Origin: Panorpa germanica
Taxonomy: Eukaryota; Arthropoda; Insecta; Mecoptera; Panorpidae
Assembly: GCA_963678705.1 (NCBI GenBank)
Contig: OY783216.1
Span: 10,230,001-10,294,000, forward strand
DNA length: 64,000 nucleotides
Direction: 5' to 3'
Of the stretch, positions 13,736 through 26,800 are shown in pieces (position 1 is the stretch's first letter; each line of letters starts with the position of its first letter). The notes under the pieces are model-generated. The model searched no databases. It worked only from the letters and a program-made list of their open reading frames with translations, and was not told the origin of the DNA. The position numbers and the translations under genes are program-made.

Positions 13736-14438
13736 TGATAAGGATTCGGGGCTCACGCTGTTCAATCAATATTGATTTATCTTCAAGAACTAAGACACCG
13801 AGACAGTTTTACTTCGATGATGTTACTACCAGGTAAAGAAACGTCTACAAAAAATAGAAGTTCTAAAAATAACAAATCAATAAACTGTTTAAATTATTCA
13901 CAATTAAAAAAAAAAAACAAAGAAGAAGGGAATAAAGTAAAACAAAACCTAAAAATTTAAATATATAATAATAAAGACTATAGAAAAAATAAGAATATAT
14001 TAATATAAAATTAATGTAAATTACAGTAGTTAACAAATGGCCAAAGGGGCTATCATTCGTAGAAATTTTATTAGTATTAATAATAAGTAAAAGTTTGAAA
14101 TACAATTTTAAGAAATTCATATAATTAATTTTGTTAATTATTACATTTAACTACAAATTCATAAAGACAAACATGGAAATAATTAGTTGGTTTAAATAAT
14201 GAGCTAAATAATTATTTATTATTAAAAGACCACGTTGCATTTCCCAGACATAGGTGTAGTTAATATTAATAAACTAATTTCTTATTATTTGTAATTAATC
14301 GTTTATTTCATGTCGAATATGATAAGGGCCTAAACATCCCATATGCTACAGTTCAAATCTAATTATAAAATGACTAATATAAAATAAAAATCTGAAAATT
14401 CTAGGAAATGCATTACTGTTGTCATATAACGTAGGCCT

Positions 14439-15656
14439 CAGTGGCGTAGTAAATATCGACCTCTCCATTGTTATTGATTAAATGAAAGAAAACACACAAA
14501 AAATTAATTTGTCCAAGATGTATTTAATAAAAAAACAAAAGAAAATACGAGTAAACATAAATTACAGTTTAAAGAAACACGTAATAAAATATGAAATACA
14601 GTAGAATCTCTATATAACGAACTAATTGCCAGGAAGGATGGTTAAAAGAAATGTACGAGTATGTTTATAAAAGGTTAGAAGCAACGCTGTGGGGTCGGTT
14701 AAATTGTACCGACTGCGGCTCTGGAAAAATTAAATTTACTAAAATATTTAAATAATATAAATTAAAAAATAATGAACCAAGATGTATGTAGTATGAAGAT
14801 GGTTTAATCAATTATTTATTTAACGTTTTAGTTTTTATTATTATGTTTTGTTATTATTATGACAATTTAATTTACCTGGTTCTTTAATGAATGTTTTAAT
14901 TGTTAGTATCTTAATAATGTTAAGACTATTTGTACAAAATAACATTTGAGATCCTGTAGTTTACTTTATCAGAACATGTTGTTTCTCTAGAATTTAAGAT
15001 ATTGTTCAGAGCCCAAATGAACAATGGGCTTGTGTCCTCATTTTTTAGTGGTCGATTTTTCAATTGTTGATTGAAATTGATGTTAATAAATGTGTATTAG
15101 CGTGTCTATTTTATTAAATATCTAAATGTTGACGGAGATATAGCAATTAAAAATTTGAATCGTAGTTTTAGCGCTAGAAATGGTCGGCCATTTGTATGAC
15201 GTGAAATACATTTTAACGTCAGTTATTTGTTGAGTAGATCAGTGCTGTGGTAATGTTTTGAAGCTGTTGGTAGTCGAAATAACAAGTCAAGTCAAAGAAT
15301 AATAAGTTTTTATTTTATTTAACCCTGCTAAGGCAGACCTGAGATAATTTAGACTGGAGAAAATAGAATCTAAGATAAATAAAATTTACAAATACGGACT
15401 GGAGAAAATCGTATCTTAATATATAATAGTTATTAGTAAAGTAAAATGAATCTAAAATTCATTTCAATTTTAATATCAACTTAAAATATAAATCTTACAT
15501 TACATTTATATAAATTTATTTCTTAAAGAAAAGCTAGTACTATTTAACATAAAATTGGTCTAATTTTATAACCAATTTGAAAGCCAGTTAGTCAGGGGGT
15601 AGTTAGTTTATAACCGGAGTAAGTGATAATAGCCGATATATTTAGCTGCGCCACTG
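14439..15656. mobile_element. Possible hAT-like element with nested MITE
   Basis: Left end CAGTGGCGTAGTAAATATCG and right end (reverse complement) CAGTGGCGCAGCTAAATATA match as inverted repeats. Flanking 8-mers differ, so the two ends may belong to different insertions. MITE X copy 2 is nested inside. No transposase frame is visible. Confidence 0.5.
15023..15336. mobile_element. MITE family X, copy 2, 3' truncated
   Basis: Begins AATGGGCTTGTGTCCTC and follows the family to CCCTGCTAAGGCAGAC, then breaks off; the right terminal repeat is absent. The left flank 14938-14990 resembles the family's missing right part in diverged form, which suggests rearrangement. Confidence 0.8.
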
Positions 15657-16827
15657 TACTTAGTTATTATAATTAATAACTAAAACTATTGCCTTCATGC
15701 TTAGAGCGAACAAATCTCATTGTAATTAAAATCTAATTAAACTTTAACAAATCTGCAAAACCATTAAACCTATCATCCAGAAACCATCTCGCCGAGGGGG
15801 GAGAACATGAAGCACGAAGGCATTTCACGCTTCTATCGCTAGTAGATACATATGTACGTACATTTAACCATTTAGCCGTTTCACGTTTAAAGCAAGAATA
15901 ATTATAATTGACATTATTAATATGAACCCATTAACTACCATTTAAATGTCATACAAATAATTTATTAGTATCAGATACAGGTTTAACCATAGCTTTACAT
16001 AGGATTCCAGAATCGTTGGCATCTTCGGGTTCTTTCGGTTGCCAACCGAATGTGATCGTATAGAGTTAAGACTATTCTGCGATGGCAAACCTTTTATTGA
16101 AGTGTAACAATATTTTCTAGTTAGAAACATATAAAATTTAGCAACAAAAAACATAGAATTTCTTCAAGATGAACTTATGAGACGTATTAGAGTTACTGAT
16201 TGTGGGTTAGTCAACGGTGTTTAGAGTCAAGTTCGTTTTTTCTTTTCTTAGGAAATATATTTTTATTGCGATCTGTCATTGAAACATTTAATAGGTTTAT
16301 AAATAAAATTCCACATCGAGTGATACAACCGTATCTATTTATTATTTCATTAATTAAGTCCTCTTCAGTCTGCTGAAGGTAGTCCAGTCTTACATTATTA
16401 CCTAATAATTCTTCATTTGATTGAGGTATTTTTGTTAATTTATAACTTCATAATATCTGTAATTCGTTTCCATCTAGATTGCGCTTGCTATTGGTTTGCT
16501 ATCACTGACTTAAGCCACTCCTTTATTGCATTTACTATTTGTTATTTTGCACATGCGCATTGTGGAATTCTAATATTAGGTTATATTCATAATTTACATT
16601 TATTAGTTTTTAAATTTTATTCATATTTCGAAAGTGTGACGACATAAATAATAGAAATGTTGTTTCGAAAATTAGAAAAGCAACTGCTGGGTTACTAACA
16701 TGATCAAAGTCTAAATTTATAAAAATAATTAGAAAAGTACAACTTTTTCTTTAATTTATTTACTTAACGTCTGCATTTTTCCGATGCTGAGTCCTACCAC
16801 AACGTGTCGTGGCTTAGTGTATGTGAG
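15657..16827. other. No gene recognised
   Basis: Short accidental ORFs only. The neighbouring stretch 13736-14438 is likewise empty, and so is 18720-19600, which should include the gene B 3' untranslated region. Confidence 0.5.
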
Positions 16828-17063
16828 CTACACTATTATAGTTCAAATTACGAGAGTTCGGCGGCGACTCATACTTAAAACAAGTTGTGGGGTATAAACT
16901 GCCGATATAACTAAAAAGCATTGACTCACTTATTTTTCTATAATATATATAGAAACGAATAAGATAAAATTCAATATCGTATTATAGATTTATACCGCTC
17001 TTATAACCTCTTTTAAGTATAAGTCGCCGCTGAACTCTCGTAATTTGAACTATAGTAGTGTAG
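16828..17063. mobile_element. MITE family Y, copy 1 (palindromic)
   Basis: Inverted repeats begin TATAGTTCAAATTACGAGAG and extend through GTTCGGCGGCGACT. The whole element can fold on itself. Other copies lie at 26105, 27052 and 55030. Confidence 0.8.
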
Positions 17064-17089
17064 CCCATGTAGCTATCTCATTTTGTCCT

Positions 17090-17285
17090 ATTTTGTGACA
17101 TTTCTATCATTATTGCACTTCAATTATTGTTCGTATCAACTTTATCTTCATTTGTATTCTGACAGGTGGAGTGGTTTCGCCATTTATAGCCGATAAAATA
17201 GACATTTCATATGAACGATTGTGAGAAACTGAACTCTTTCATGACAAAAAAAAGTCAAACGCATCTTCAATATGATGGCAAAAAT
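17090..17285. repeat. Interspersed repeat, copy 2
   Basis: Direct copy of 13538-13735, directly next to MITE Y copy 1. Confidence 0.7.
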
Positions 17286-17856
17286 GACTTCAAAATGTTT
17301 ACTGGGAACTTTGTTGTCATGTTTTGTTAAGAAAAGAAGAATTAAAAATAAATAAAGAACTCTACAAGCTGCAAATAAGATTATTCTTGACAGCAAGCGA
17401 TGGTGTCTTGATTTCGGTGCCATCGATGGGCAGTTTGTTACGCACCCTTATGTACGCCACTGTATACAAGTTGTGTACTTAAATATGATTTAACAGTCAC
17501 CGCAAAACACAAAACAACAATAACAGCAAGTACCCAGTTGCGTCCTTCATTTGCTTGAAGCAATTGCGTTGCAATGTTGTACTCACTGCATTGTAGTCAT
17601 CAACACCCACTAGATAAGGACACTGGGATATTATGAACCACCTATAAATAGATTTAATTGTGTTAGAACAATGGGACAAGTTTGACTATATTTTAATTAC
17701 TAATTATTAATGTCCCTGAAGCAATCGTTGGAAGATTCATAGATTCTTTCATAATACATAATTTAAACAAAGGATATCCTTATTTTGGAGAGCTGTGAAC
17801 AAACATGGACAATACTAACCCTTTTGTCTTGTGTATCCTCCAACGTTACTTCTCAG

Positions 17857-18711
17857 CAGAGGCGGCCTTAGGGGTAGGCAAGCAAGGCAAACGCCCGGGC
17901 CTCGCACTCTCGCGCAATAACCCAAGTAGAAAAATTCAGTACTATATATGTATTTGAATCTCGCGCCTCGCTCTTTAGAAATCCCACTAGCATCATTGCG
18001 TATATCTTTTAAAGCATTCATGTGCCTTAGTTTATCATCATTAATATTTGTCGTCTTTGTGCTTGTTAATTTTTATAAAACTTCCAATATAAAATTTTAT
18101 TTCTCGTCAATTATCCTCATCCTCATTTCTTAGTGGTCGATTTTTCAGTTGTTAATTGAAATTGATGTTAATAAATTTGTATTGGCGTGTCTATTTTATT
18201 AAATATCTAAATGTTGACGGAGATATAGTAATTAAAAATTTGAATAGTAGTTTTAGCGCTAGAAATGGTCGGCCCTATTTGTATGACGTGAAATGCATTT
18301 TAACGTCAGTTATTTGTTGAGTAGGTCAGTGCTGTGGTAATGTTCTGTAGCTGTTGGTAGTCAAATAATCAAGTCAATTCAAAGAATAATAAGTTTTTAT
18401 TTTATTTAACCCTGCTAAGGCAGACATAATATTGGAATTTGAGTGTTCCTTGAAATAGCTGTAAATAATATTTGATATTTTGATATATAAATACATATAG
18501 CAGAGATTTATGATCTGTAAGGTTGGTAACCTTTGAAAAATGACTTTTTAAATTGTTAATATCTCTTGAAACATAAAGAGTTAATAAACAATAACTGAAC
18601 ATTTGAGGTTCTAGTAACCCACTTTATCAATATATGGTACACTTTTATAGAAATTAAGGCATAGGACACAAGCCCATTACAAAGATTTGCTGCCGGCTAG
18701 GGCCGCCCCTG
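17857..18711. mobile_element. hAT-like non-autonomous element with 8-bp target duplication
   Basis: Ends CAGAGGCGGCCTTAG and (reverse complement) CAGGGGCGGCCCTAG. CTTCTCAG flanks both sides (17849-17856 and 18712-18719). Most of its interior is MITE X copy 3. Confidence 0.85.
18112..18678. mobile_element. MITE family X, copy 3, 5' truncated and nested
   Basis: Lacks the first ~20 bases of the family but has the intact right end at 18678. It lies inside the hAT-like element 17857-18711, so it inserted later. Confidence 0.8.
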
Positions 18712-19657
18712 CTTCTCAGTTTGCACCAATTCAAAGTCAATTTTTTATTAAATATATACCTATATCTAACTACTTGCATCTTATTATAGTTTATTTATCT
18801 AAAACGTAACAGAAAGTTTAATTTTTAAGCAACTTTTGACATCACGAGATTAGTACAGTAATAAATAATCGATTTTATTTATTTTTATTAAAGTTCTTCA
18901 AAATACAAACGATTCATAATGTTCAACATTCATAAAATACCAGAGGATAAAGAAATGATTATATAACATAAAAGAATTTATTCATAAGCCTTTAAAAATA
19001 TATAGGTCATTTTAAAAATCAATATAGTTTTATAATTTAATTATTATCTATTATATAATTTGTTTAATTCAATAATGTTCGAAGTTATATTGTGTATTTA
19101 GATAAAGAATACTAATTTAAAAAAAAAAAAAGTGAATTGAAAATGATGTGAAATGGAAATAATTAAAATTCAAATAGAAAAATTGAAATTCAAACTTTTA
19201 CCTAAATATGTAAAACATTATTACAATAGTGTCTGACCTGCCATCTAACGGCCGCGTTTGTAGTTACAACGCAGTAATATATCAGATACCACAACCATCT
19301 ATAGTTTTTTTTATTTATTTGGTTTGAATCTTGTAATCCATGTTCTATTGCTACAATAAATCTTATCTACATTTTTGAAACTGATTATACGTTATAAATA
19401 AAAATTAAACGTATTGATGTTATTAGCTACAAAAGTGTATATATTCTTGACAAAGTATTTGTACACATATAATCTAATTTAGAATTTGAAAACAACATAA
19501 CATATGTCACATATATAGGATAGAAATTTTAAATTTACTTTATAATACTATTGCTATAATATAATTCAATTTATAAATTCTAATTTCGCTTTGGTGTTTT
19601 AAGTTTAGTAGATCGTTTCGGTGTTCAATGCTTCAATTGGTGTTACGTCATCAGGTC

Positions 19658-19854
19658 TTAGAGAAGTATCATTAGAAGCAGATAGCACCAAGTTGGCAGC
19701 AGACAAACACTCGGTTGCTGGGCTCCTAGAAAATAAAAATTATAAGTACTCTACATATAAATACTGTGCTTGCATTTGTACAATAAGATATATAAACACT
19801 TTTCTAAATTATTAAATATTTTATTATTTTTACCTCCATAATGTACGTCGCCGA
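19658..19854 (-). CDS. Gene B terminal exons: hydrophobic tail and stop
   Basis: The last exon 19658-19725 (coding part) is entered in phase 1 after a TTTTCTAG acceptor and encodes GAQQPSV then CLLPTWCYLLLMILL and TAA. The stop aligns with the TAG of gene A although the bases differ. A candidate 21-nt exon at 19834-19854 (VGDVHYG region, AAG acceptor, GTAAAA donor) may precede it, placing small residues (GGA) just before the hydrophobic tail, as at a GPI attachment site. I see no certain polyadenylation signal; an AATAAA-like site lies near 19310 on the minus strand. Confidence 0.8.
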
Positions 19855-20788
19855 CTTCAAACCAACAAAAAATTGAATAATAACATATATAAGTTAATAA
19901 ATCAAAATAAAAACCTACAATTTATTTTTTGATGGCACTTTCTGTTTTCGAGATATCAGCGGGCAAAAGTACGTTCAAAAACATTTTTAAAAGTTGTAAA
20001 TAAAATATTTTAATTTTTAAATTTTTTAAAAATTTTCACAAGGGGGGACACCATTGAAATTTGATAAAAAATTGATGGTCTCCGATTGTAAAATTTATAA
20101 TAGTTCCTAACGTAAAAATTTATGCTGATTTCAAATCTGAAATTTATTTTTTGGTGGCATTTCCGGTTTTCGAGATATTAGCGATTCAAGGGTTAAATAA
20201 TGGAAATATTTTAAAATGGTTTTCAGATTTGGAATCAGCGGGAAAAAGTACGTTCAAAAACATTTTTAAAAGTTGGAAATAAAATATTTTAATTTTTTAA
20301 TTTTTTAAAAATTTTACAAGGGGGGACCATTAAATTTTGACAAAAAATTGATGGTCTCCGATTGTAACATTTATAATACTTCTTAACGTAAAAATTTATG
20401 CTGATTTCAAATCTGCAATTTATTTTTTGATGGCACTTCCGGTTTTCGAGATATTAGCGTTTATAGGGTTAAATAATGGAAGTTTCATAGAAGTACTTAC
20501 ATCCTAGGGTAGGTTAATTGTGACGTTAATTTATTATAAGAAATATTATAATTAAAATTGTATCTTATGCAAAAACCGCACTTAACAATGCTTATGCTGG
20601 GTATACGCATAACGATTTATCGGACAATCCTATATCATGTTTTGTAATGTAAATGCGTGTATACATAATATACTCTAAATAGAGAATCAATAGAAATCAT
20701 TAATGTTTAATTATTATTTATAATACCTTTATATCGCTCGACTTCATAATGAAAAAGTTGTAATAAGAAAAACACAATTAGCATATTT

Positions 20789-20852
<64 letters not shown>

Positions 20853-23800
20853 TATGGACGTAACGGGTGCTTCTTAATTAATGTAGACAGCACAACAATT
20901 TGCAGATCATAAGAATTAGCTGTTTCTGCCAGTGTGCGTCCTTTTTTTTAACTTACCACCTATTTCACGTCAAGAAGTAATTATTTCTAAAGTTACTATG
21001 GGATAAGAGTAATAACTGAAATAAGGAAAATATTTTCGAAGAACTTACAGACTGTACAACAATTAATTTGTGCTAATTATTGATTTTATTGATAAGAATT
21101 GATACCGCCAAATATTACAGAATGTACAACGAGCGCAAAGAACGTTGTGAAATATGTGTATATGGTTTAAAATGTCGCTGTATTAAATTACAACAACATA
21201 ATTTGTGCCAGCACCATATTCCCATTGATTATAAGCAGAGAAAGTCTTAAAACCCTCATTGACTTTATCAATGAAACTAATTTAACCTCAATATTTCAAA
21301 TACACATCCTCGTATTTATAACCTATAATGTTTGATATGTTATCTTCGTTATTCACTTATGCTGGTATAGCTACTGCTCGACATGCGAATCAGACATGAC
21401 TAAATCGCATTGTGAGTATATTCACAAGGTCAACCTAGTCGTGCAACGAAGTGCATAAGGCTGTGTCTTCAAAAGCGTATAATAAACTCATACGTACAGT
21501 CTGCATCAATTTTGTAAATATTTGTAAGATTTTATTCACTCTTAGCGTATAGAAAACTAAATAACTTATACTAAATAAATATCTTTGTATAAATATAAAT
21601 AAACTAATATAATGGGCTTGTGTCCTCATTTTTTAGTGGTCGATTTTTCAATTGCTGATTGAAATTGATGTTAATAAATATATATTGGCGTGTCTATTTT
21701 ATTAAATACCTAAATGTTGACGGAGATATAGCAATTAATAGTTTGAATTGTAGTTTTAGCGCTAGAAATGGTCGACCATATTTGTATGACGTGAAATGCA
21801 TTTTAACGTCAGTTAGTTGTTGAGTAGGCCAGTGCTGTGGTAATGTTCTGTAGTTGTTGGTAGTCAAATAATCAAGTCAAGTCAAAGAATAATAAGTTTT
21901 TGTTTTATTTAACCCTGCTAAGGCAGACATAATATTGAAATTTGATTGTTCCTTGAAATAGCTGTAAATAATATTTGATATTTTAATATATAAATACATA
22001 TAGCAGAGATTTATGAGCTGTAAGGTTGGTAACCTTACACAAGGATTGTGATGTCACTAGCATTTGGAATGTTTACAACGTTGAATCCCTTTAATAATTA
22101 AAGAGACAAAATGACTTTTTTAATTGTTAATATCTCTTGAAATATAATGAGTTATTAAAAAATAATTGAACATTTGAGGTTCTAGTAACTCACTTTATCA
22201 ATATGTAGTACACTTTTATAGAAATTAAGACATAGGACACAAGCCCATTCATAAACATTAAAAATTTAAAAAGTCAACAGTAAGGCTCCGCCGCCGACAT
22301 ATAACTTATATAAAGTAGAGTAAAAGTAATGCTGAATAAGTGGCAGAATGTAAGACGGAGCCCTAATCAAATTAAAACCTATTCGTTTCTAATTTATTAT
22401 AATTAATATCGTGTGTTACAACTGCATTATTTTTCTAAACACTCACAGTCTGTGGTAATTGAAACTTTAATTATTTTACATGAAAAAGGAATCTGAGAAA
22501 AATTTGAGAGCATCCTTTCATCATGATGTGTAAAGAACCATTCATATTTTGTGCAATAATTATCAATTCTCAAGCTCTCAAATTATGCTATTTGGCGCCC
22601 CCTGTCCTATTTCAAAGATTCGCCTTATCGTTTCGCTTCCCCTTATCCACGGGGCTACACCTGTGGCGGCCCTGCAATAGTATATTTTCATTTACTTACA
22701 AACTTCTATATTTTTTATGTTATTGAACAAGTATTACTTTCTTTTCACTTAACCATTAAAGAAATTTCTTATAAAATATTGTAAAAAAGAAGACGTACTT
22801 TCTTTCGTTAGATAATAAAATTTCATTTTTTACCGCTTGTATAAATACATTGGCTACCTCATTTATGGTAGGACTCATTTCATACATAAGAACACTGCAT
22901 CTCCTGATGACATTTTAAATATTGTGATAGTACAAATCTGGGTATTGAACGGACCAAGAGAATGCTACAAACGCACAACTAATACAGAAACAAAAACTTT
23001 TTTTTAATTCTATTAACTGAAAGAAAATTACAAAAAAATAAATTGAATGTTTAGGTTTATCTAGTCTATAAGGGCACGTTCACCGTATGTATAATAATTC
23101 GACTTACGAGAGACTGTAGTGAGCAAGACAAATGTTATTTTTATTACAATTATATTACAATGTGTATTTACAACTGTCAAATTTGTTTACATAAAGATTT
23201 TATAGCAATTCCTTCTACACTCTCTGCAATCACTTACGCTCTGTGTTGGAAATAATGGGCCTGTAGTATTCGTATGTAAAAAATAAGATGTTTGGGATAA
23301 TTTATTTATTATACTTTTTTAATTAAAGAGCCTAATAGACAATTAGCTTGGATCAGAACCAAGTTAGTCGTGCATAACACCATGATTGCTTTTAAGTGAA
23401 TAAAAGTTTTGCTTACGTTCTGTCGTTGTGAAACAATTATGATATAAATCGTGACGAAGTTTGCAAGCTATCTTTCATCCACGCTAATTAGTTGTCGCTG
23501 GTATATCTCACTATTCTTGCTATTGCAATGCCATCTATGATGTAGAGGCAGCAAATACTTTTAATGTCGAATGGTAATAAATAATACATTCCGTACCCAG
23601 AAAATATTGGAGTAATTCGGAATCGAACCTGAAGGCACACCACTTTGGTTTCCCGCATTATCGCTCTCGAGCACTTATGTTTTTACCAAATAATTAAGCA
23701 TGAAACTAAATTTATTTTTATATTTATAAAGCAACCTACCATCTGTAATGTTTCAATAATGAAATATTGACAGTGCCATAATTAAATAGTTACGCCATTA

Positions 23801-26800
23801 TTATTATTTATTTATTGAAGTTGCCGAAGATATTGTTACACACAGTAAATTCGCTATCACGACTTTTAAATGTAGAATAAAATAAATAGGACATTAGTGA
23901 TCCGTTATCAGACGAAAAAAACGAGAAATTTATTAGTCAAGTATCATTCCCACTGTTTTAATTTTGTTTTTAGTTTTGAATTTATTTGGAGGATTTGATA
24001 ATTAGACTATTTGAATTTCCCGCGCAGCTCTCGTCAACTGTCATCTATTAATAAACTACTGTCAAATTTTGAGCAAGCAGCGTTATTTACTTTGTTGGTG
24101 TCGTGATTGAGATTAAATGTGTAGTGATCATCAATTTGTTCAATCAATTACTTACCCTCTAGTATTGTATAAACAACCATTAAGAATTTGAAAGAATGTT
24201 AAAGTACAAGTTTAAAAACAAACTCATAATTCAAAGTTGTTTTTATGGTTTGTTTAAAATTGCAGAATGTGAAATGCAATGCTTCAGTCTTGCAGCTTAT
24301 CTATTACATCTACTACAGGATGCAGGCTTAACTTACCCTCTAAGAAGATTGTGACAGAAGATGTACAATGGTGTTGAAGGCGTTTCTTCTAACATATTTT
24401 GTGTATTGCTTTGAAACAGTCTTACCTTCTAATAGGTTCACAAGTTTAAAAATAATTTATAGTCTAAGAGGTATTCTCTAAAATACAAATTTAATATTTT
24501 TGTTATCCCCCTCCTCTGTTCCCATTGTGAGACCTTTATGACTCACACTTTATGAACCCCTTTACCCCCACTTCATTTTTATGTGACTTACTCCCTAAGA
24601 TTAGAATATAAAAAATTATTTTTAATTTAATATTTAGTCGGTTAGTTAAAAAACATTAATCCTTATTATCCTGCCGTTTAGCTATTCTATCTATCTGTGC
24701 TTATTTATCTAAATGCCGATGCATTTATTTATTTATAAAACTTACAAGCTATAAATATATATAAACAATATAATATTTGTTCACATTTAATTATCTTTAT
24801 ATATTTGGTAATTCTGTATCTAACTACAATGCACTAATCATATATTTGTAGAACTGATTATTGACATTTTCTTACGTGCTGTTTTAAAATATTATAATTA
24901 TTATTATATAATTTTGAAGCGGTGTTAGAAATTATTGTAATACGTTATTAAAATCTTAGTCCGCTCCTGTTTTGTAACATTTTAAGGGCACCCTTTACTA
25001 GAAGTTACGAGTCAAAATAAATTAAAATAAATTACTAAGGCTCTGAAAGAAATGTGCATGCTTATTTCTACTAAATTTTAAGCATTAATTTGACAATCAG
25101 AGATTACAATAAGATACATTAGTAGGCAGGTCATATTGCAATTGTGTTCTTACCATCTTATGCGACATAAATAAAATAATAAAATACTAGCATCTATTAT
25201 TCAAAGCAACAATTTTAGCATTACCTAAATTCTGGCAAATACGAGTACATAAAACTACTAAGCAAAACTTTTTGATAACTAATTTATTATTTTATATATA
25301 TTTATTATAACGAAAATACTGATAGCAGTATTCGTAAAAGAAAAACTTACAAGCTGTTTAATATTGTAAAATTTAACATTTATAAATTTGTGCTCCAAAA
25401 CTTGGTGCGTAGATTTGTCTTTCACAACAAAAGGCCTGTAATCAGAGGACCGCACATGTGTTTTAACTTGACAGTACGCTTTGCCATTTATCAGATTCTT
25501 AGCTGCTAAATCGAAAACATTCATATTAGTGCACTGCTGCATAAATGTTGTGAGCTTGTGTGGCTAGAATGTCCAGTGAGTTAGGTACTTACTTGCTGCA
25601 TATTCAATAGTTTTAATAAAATGAAACCAAACATAAATAAAATATTTATGTTATTATCTAGAACTACAAAATATGTGCAACGCATTGTAGAAAAATATTT
25701 ACTGACTGTTATTAATATAATGTAAAATAAAAATTAGTGTGTTACAATAGCAAATGTGAAAACAGCAAGAGGAGTGAGTGGGTAATTTAGTAAAACGGTT
25801 ATCGTAATAATATCGTCGGTAGTACAAAATCATGCTATTCTAGAGAAAGCTAGTGAATTAAAGAAACAAGATTTGAAGAAATGATGGAGATAGCAGAAAG
25901 ACAGCTGTTAAAAATTATAAGTGCGAAATTTAGGACAGCCGAATATGGGAAAAGACATGGGATGAAACGCACGATCAAGGGTGTAGAAAGTAGAAGGAAA
26001 GAGGACAGGAATAATTACGGAAAAGGGAGAAGTAAAAGATATATAAGAGTGTGTACAGGAGATGCTGAAATTATATAGCTCGCACGCGTCTTATATCAAG
26101 GATGTGTATAGTTCAAATCACGAGAGTTCGGCGGCGACTTATACTTAAAAGAGGTTATAAGAGCGGTATAAATCAATAATACGATAATGAATTTTATCTT
26201 ATTCGTTTCTATATACATTATAGAAAAATAAGTGAGTCAGTGCTTTTTAGTTATATCGGCAGTTTATACCCCACAACTTGTTATAAGTATGAGTCGCCGA
26301 ACTATCGTAATTTGAACTATATTAACACCTGACAACTTGGTAAATAAATACTGCTCTGTTACGTAAATGTTACTTACTTACTGATTTAAAATTAAGGTTG
26401 TGTTAAACGAATTATTATGATCTCTCTCTGTGTCCTATTTTTTCTTTTTTGTTTTGAAAATGTTAAAGCAACTTATTACAGCATTGCAGTGTGCTTAAGA
26501 CATGTTATTATATTCATTTAGAAATGAGAATTGCTTGATATACTCAAACTAAACTAGAAAATCGTCAATAACACAGTCAAGGTATAAAGGTCACGAGGTC
26601 AAAGAATATACTTACAGTCTATTGATTGAGTAGAAAACATATTACTTAATTTTTTGTTTGACAAAAATGTGATATTAAACAAAATAAACATTCTATCTTA
26701 AATAAAATTTAGTACTCTGTGTTTTTTTTTAAACTACGCACTTGTTTAAATGCCAAAATACTTTTTAGGTTATTTATATCATCTACACCGTTAACGTATT

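Noticed and set aside
25023..25029. 7-nt exon agcctta in gene B
   Set aside because: Length is not a multiple of 3, so it would break the frame between atg (25154) and cac (24876).
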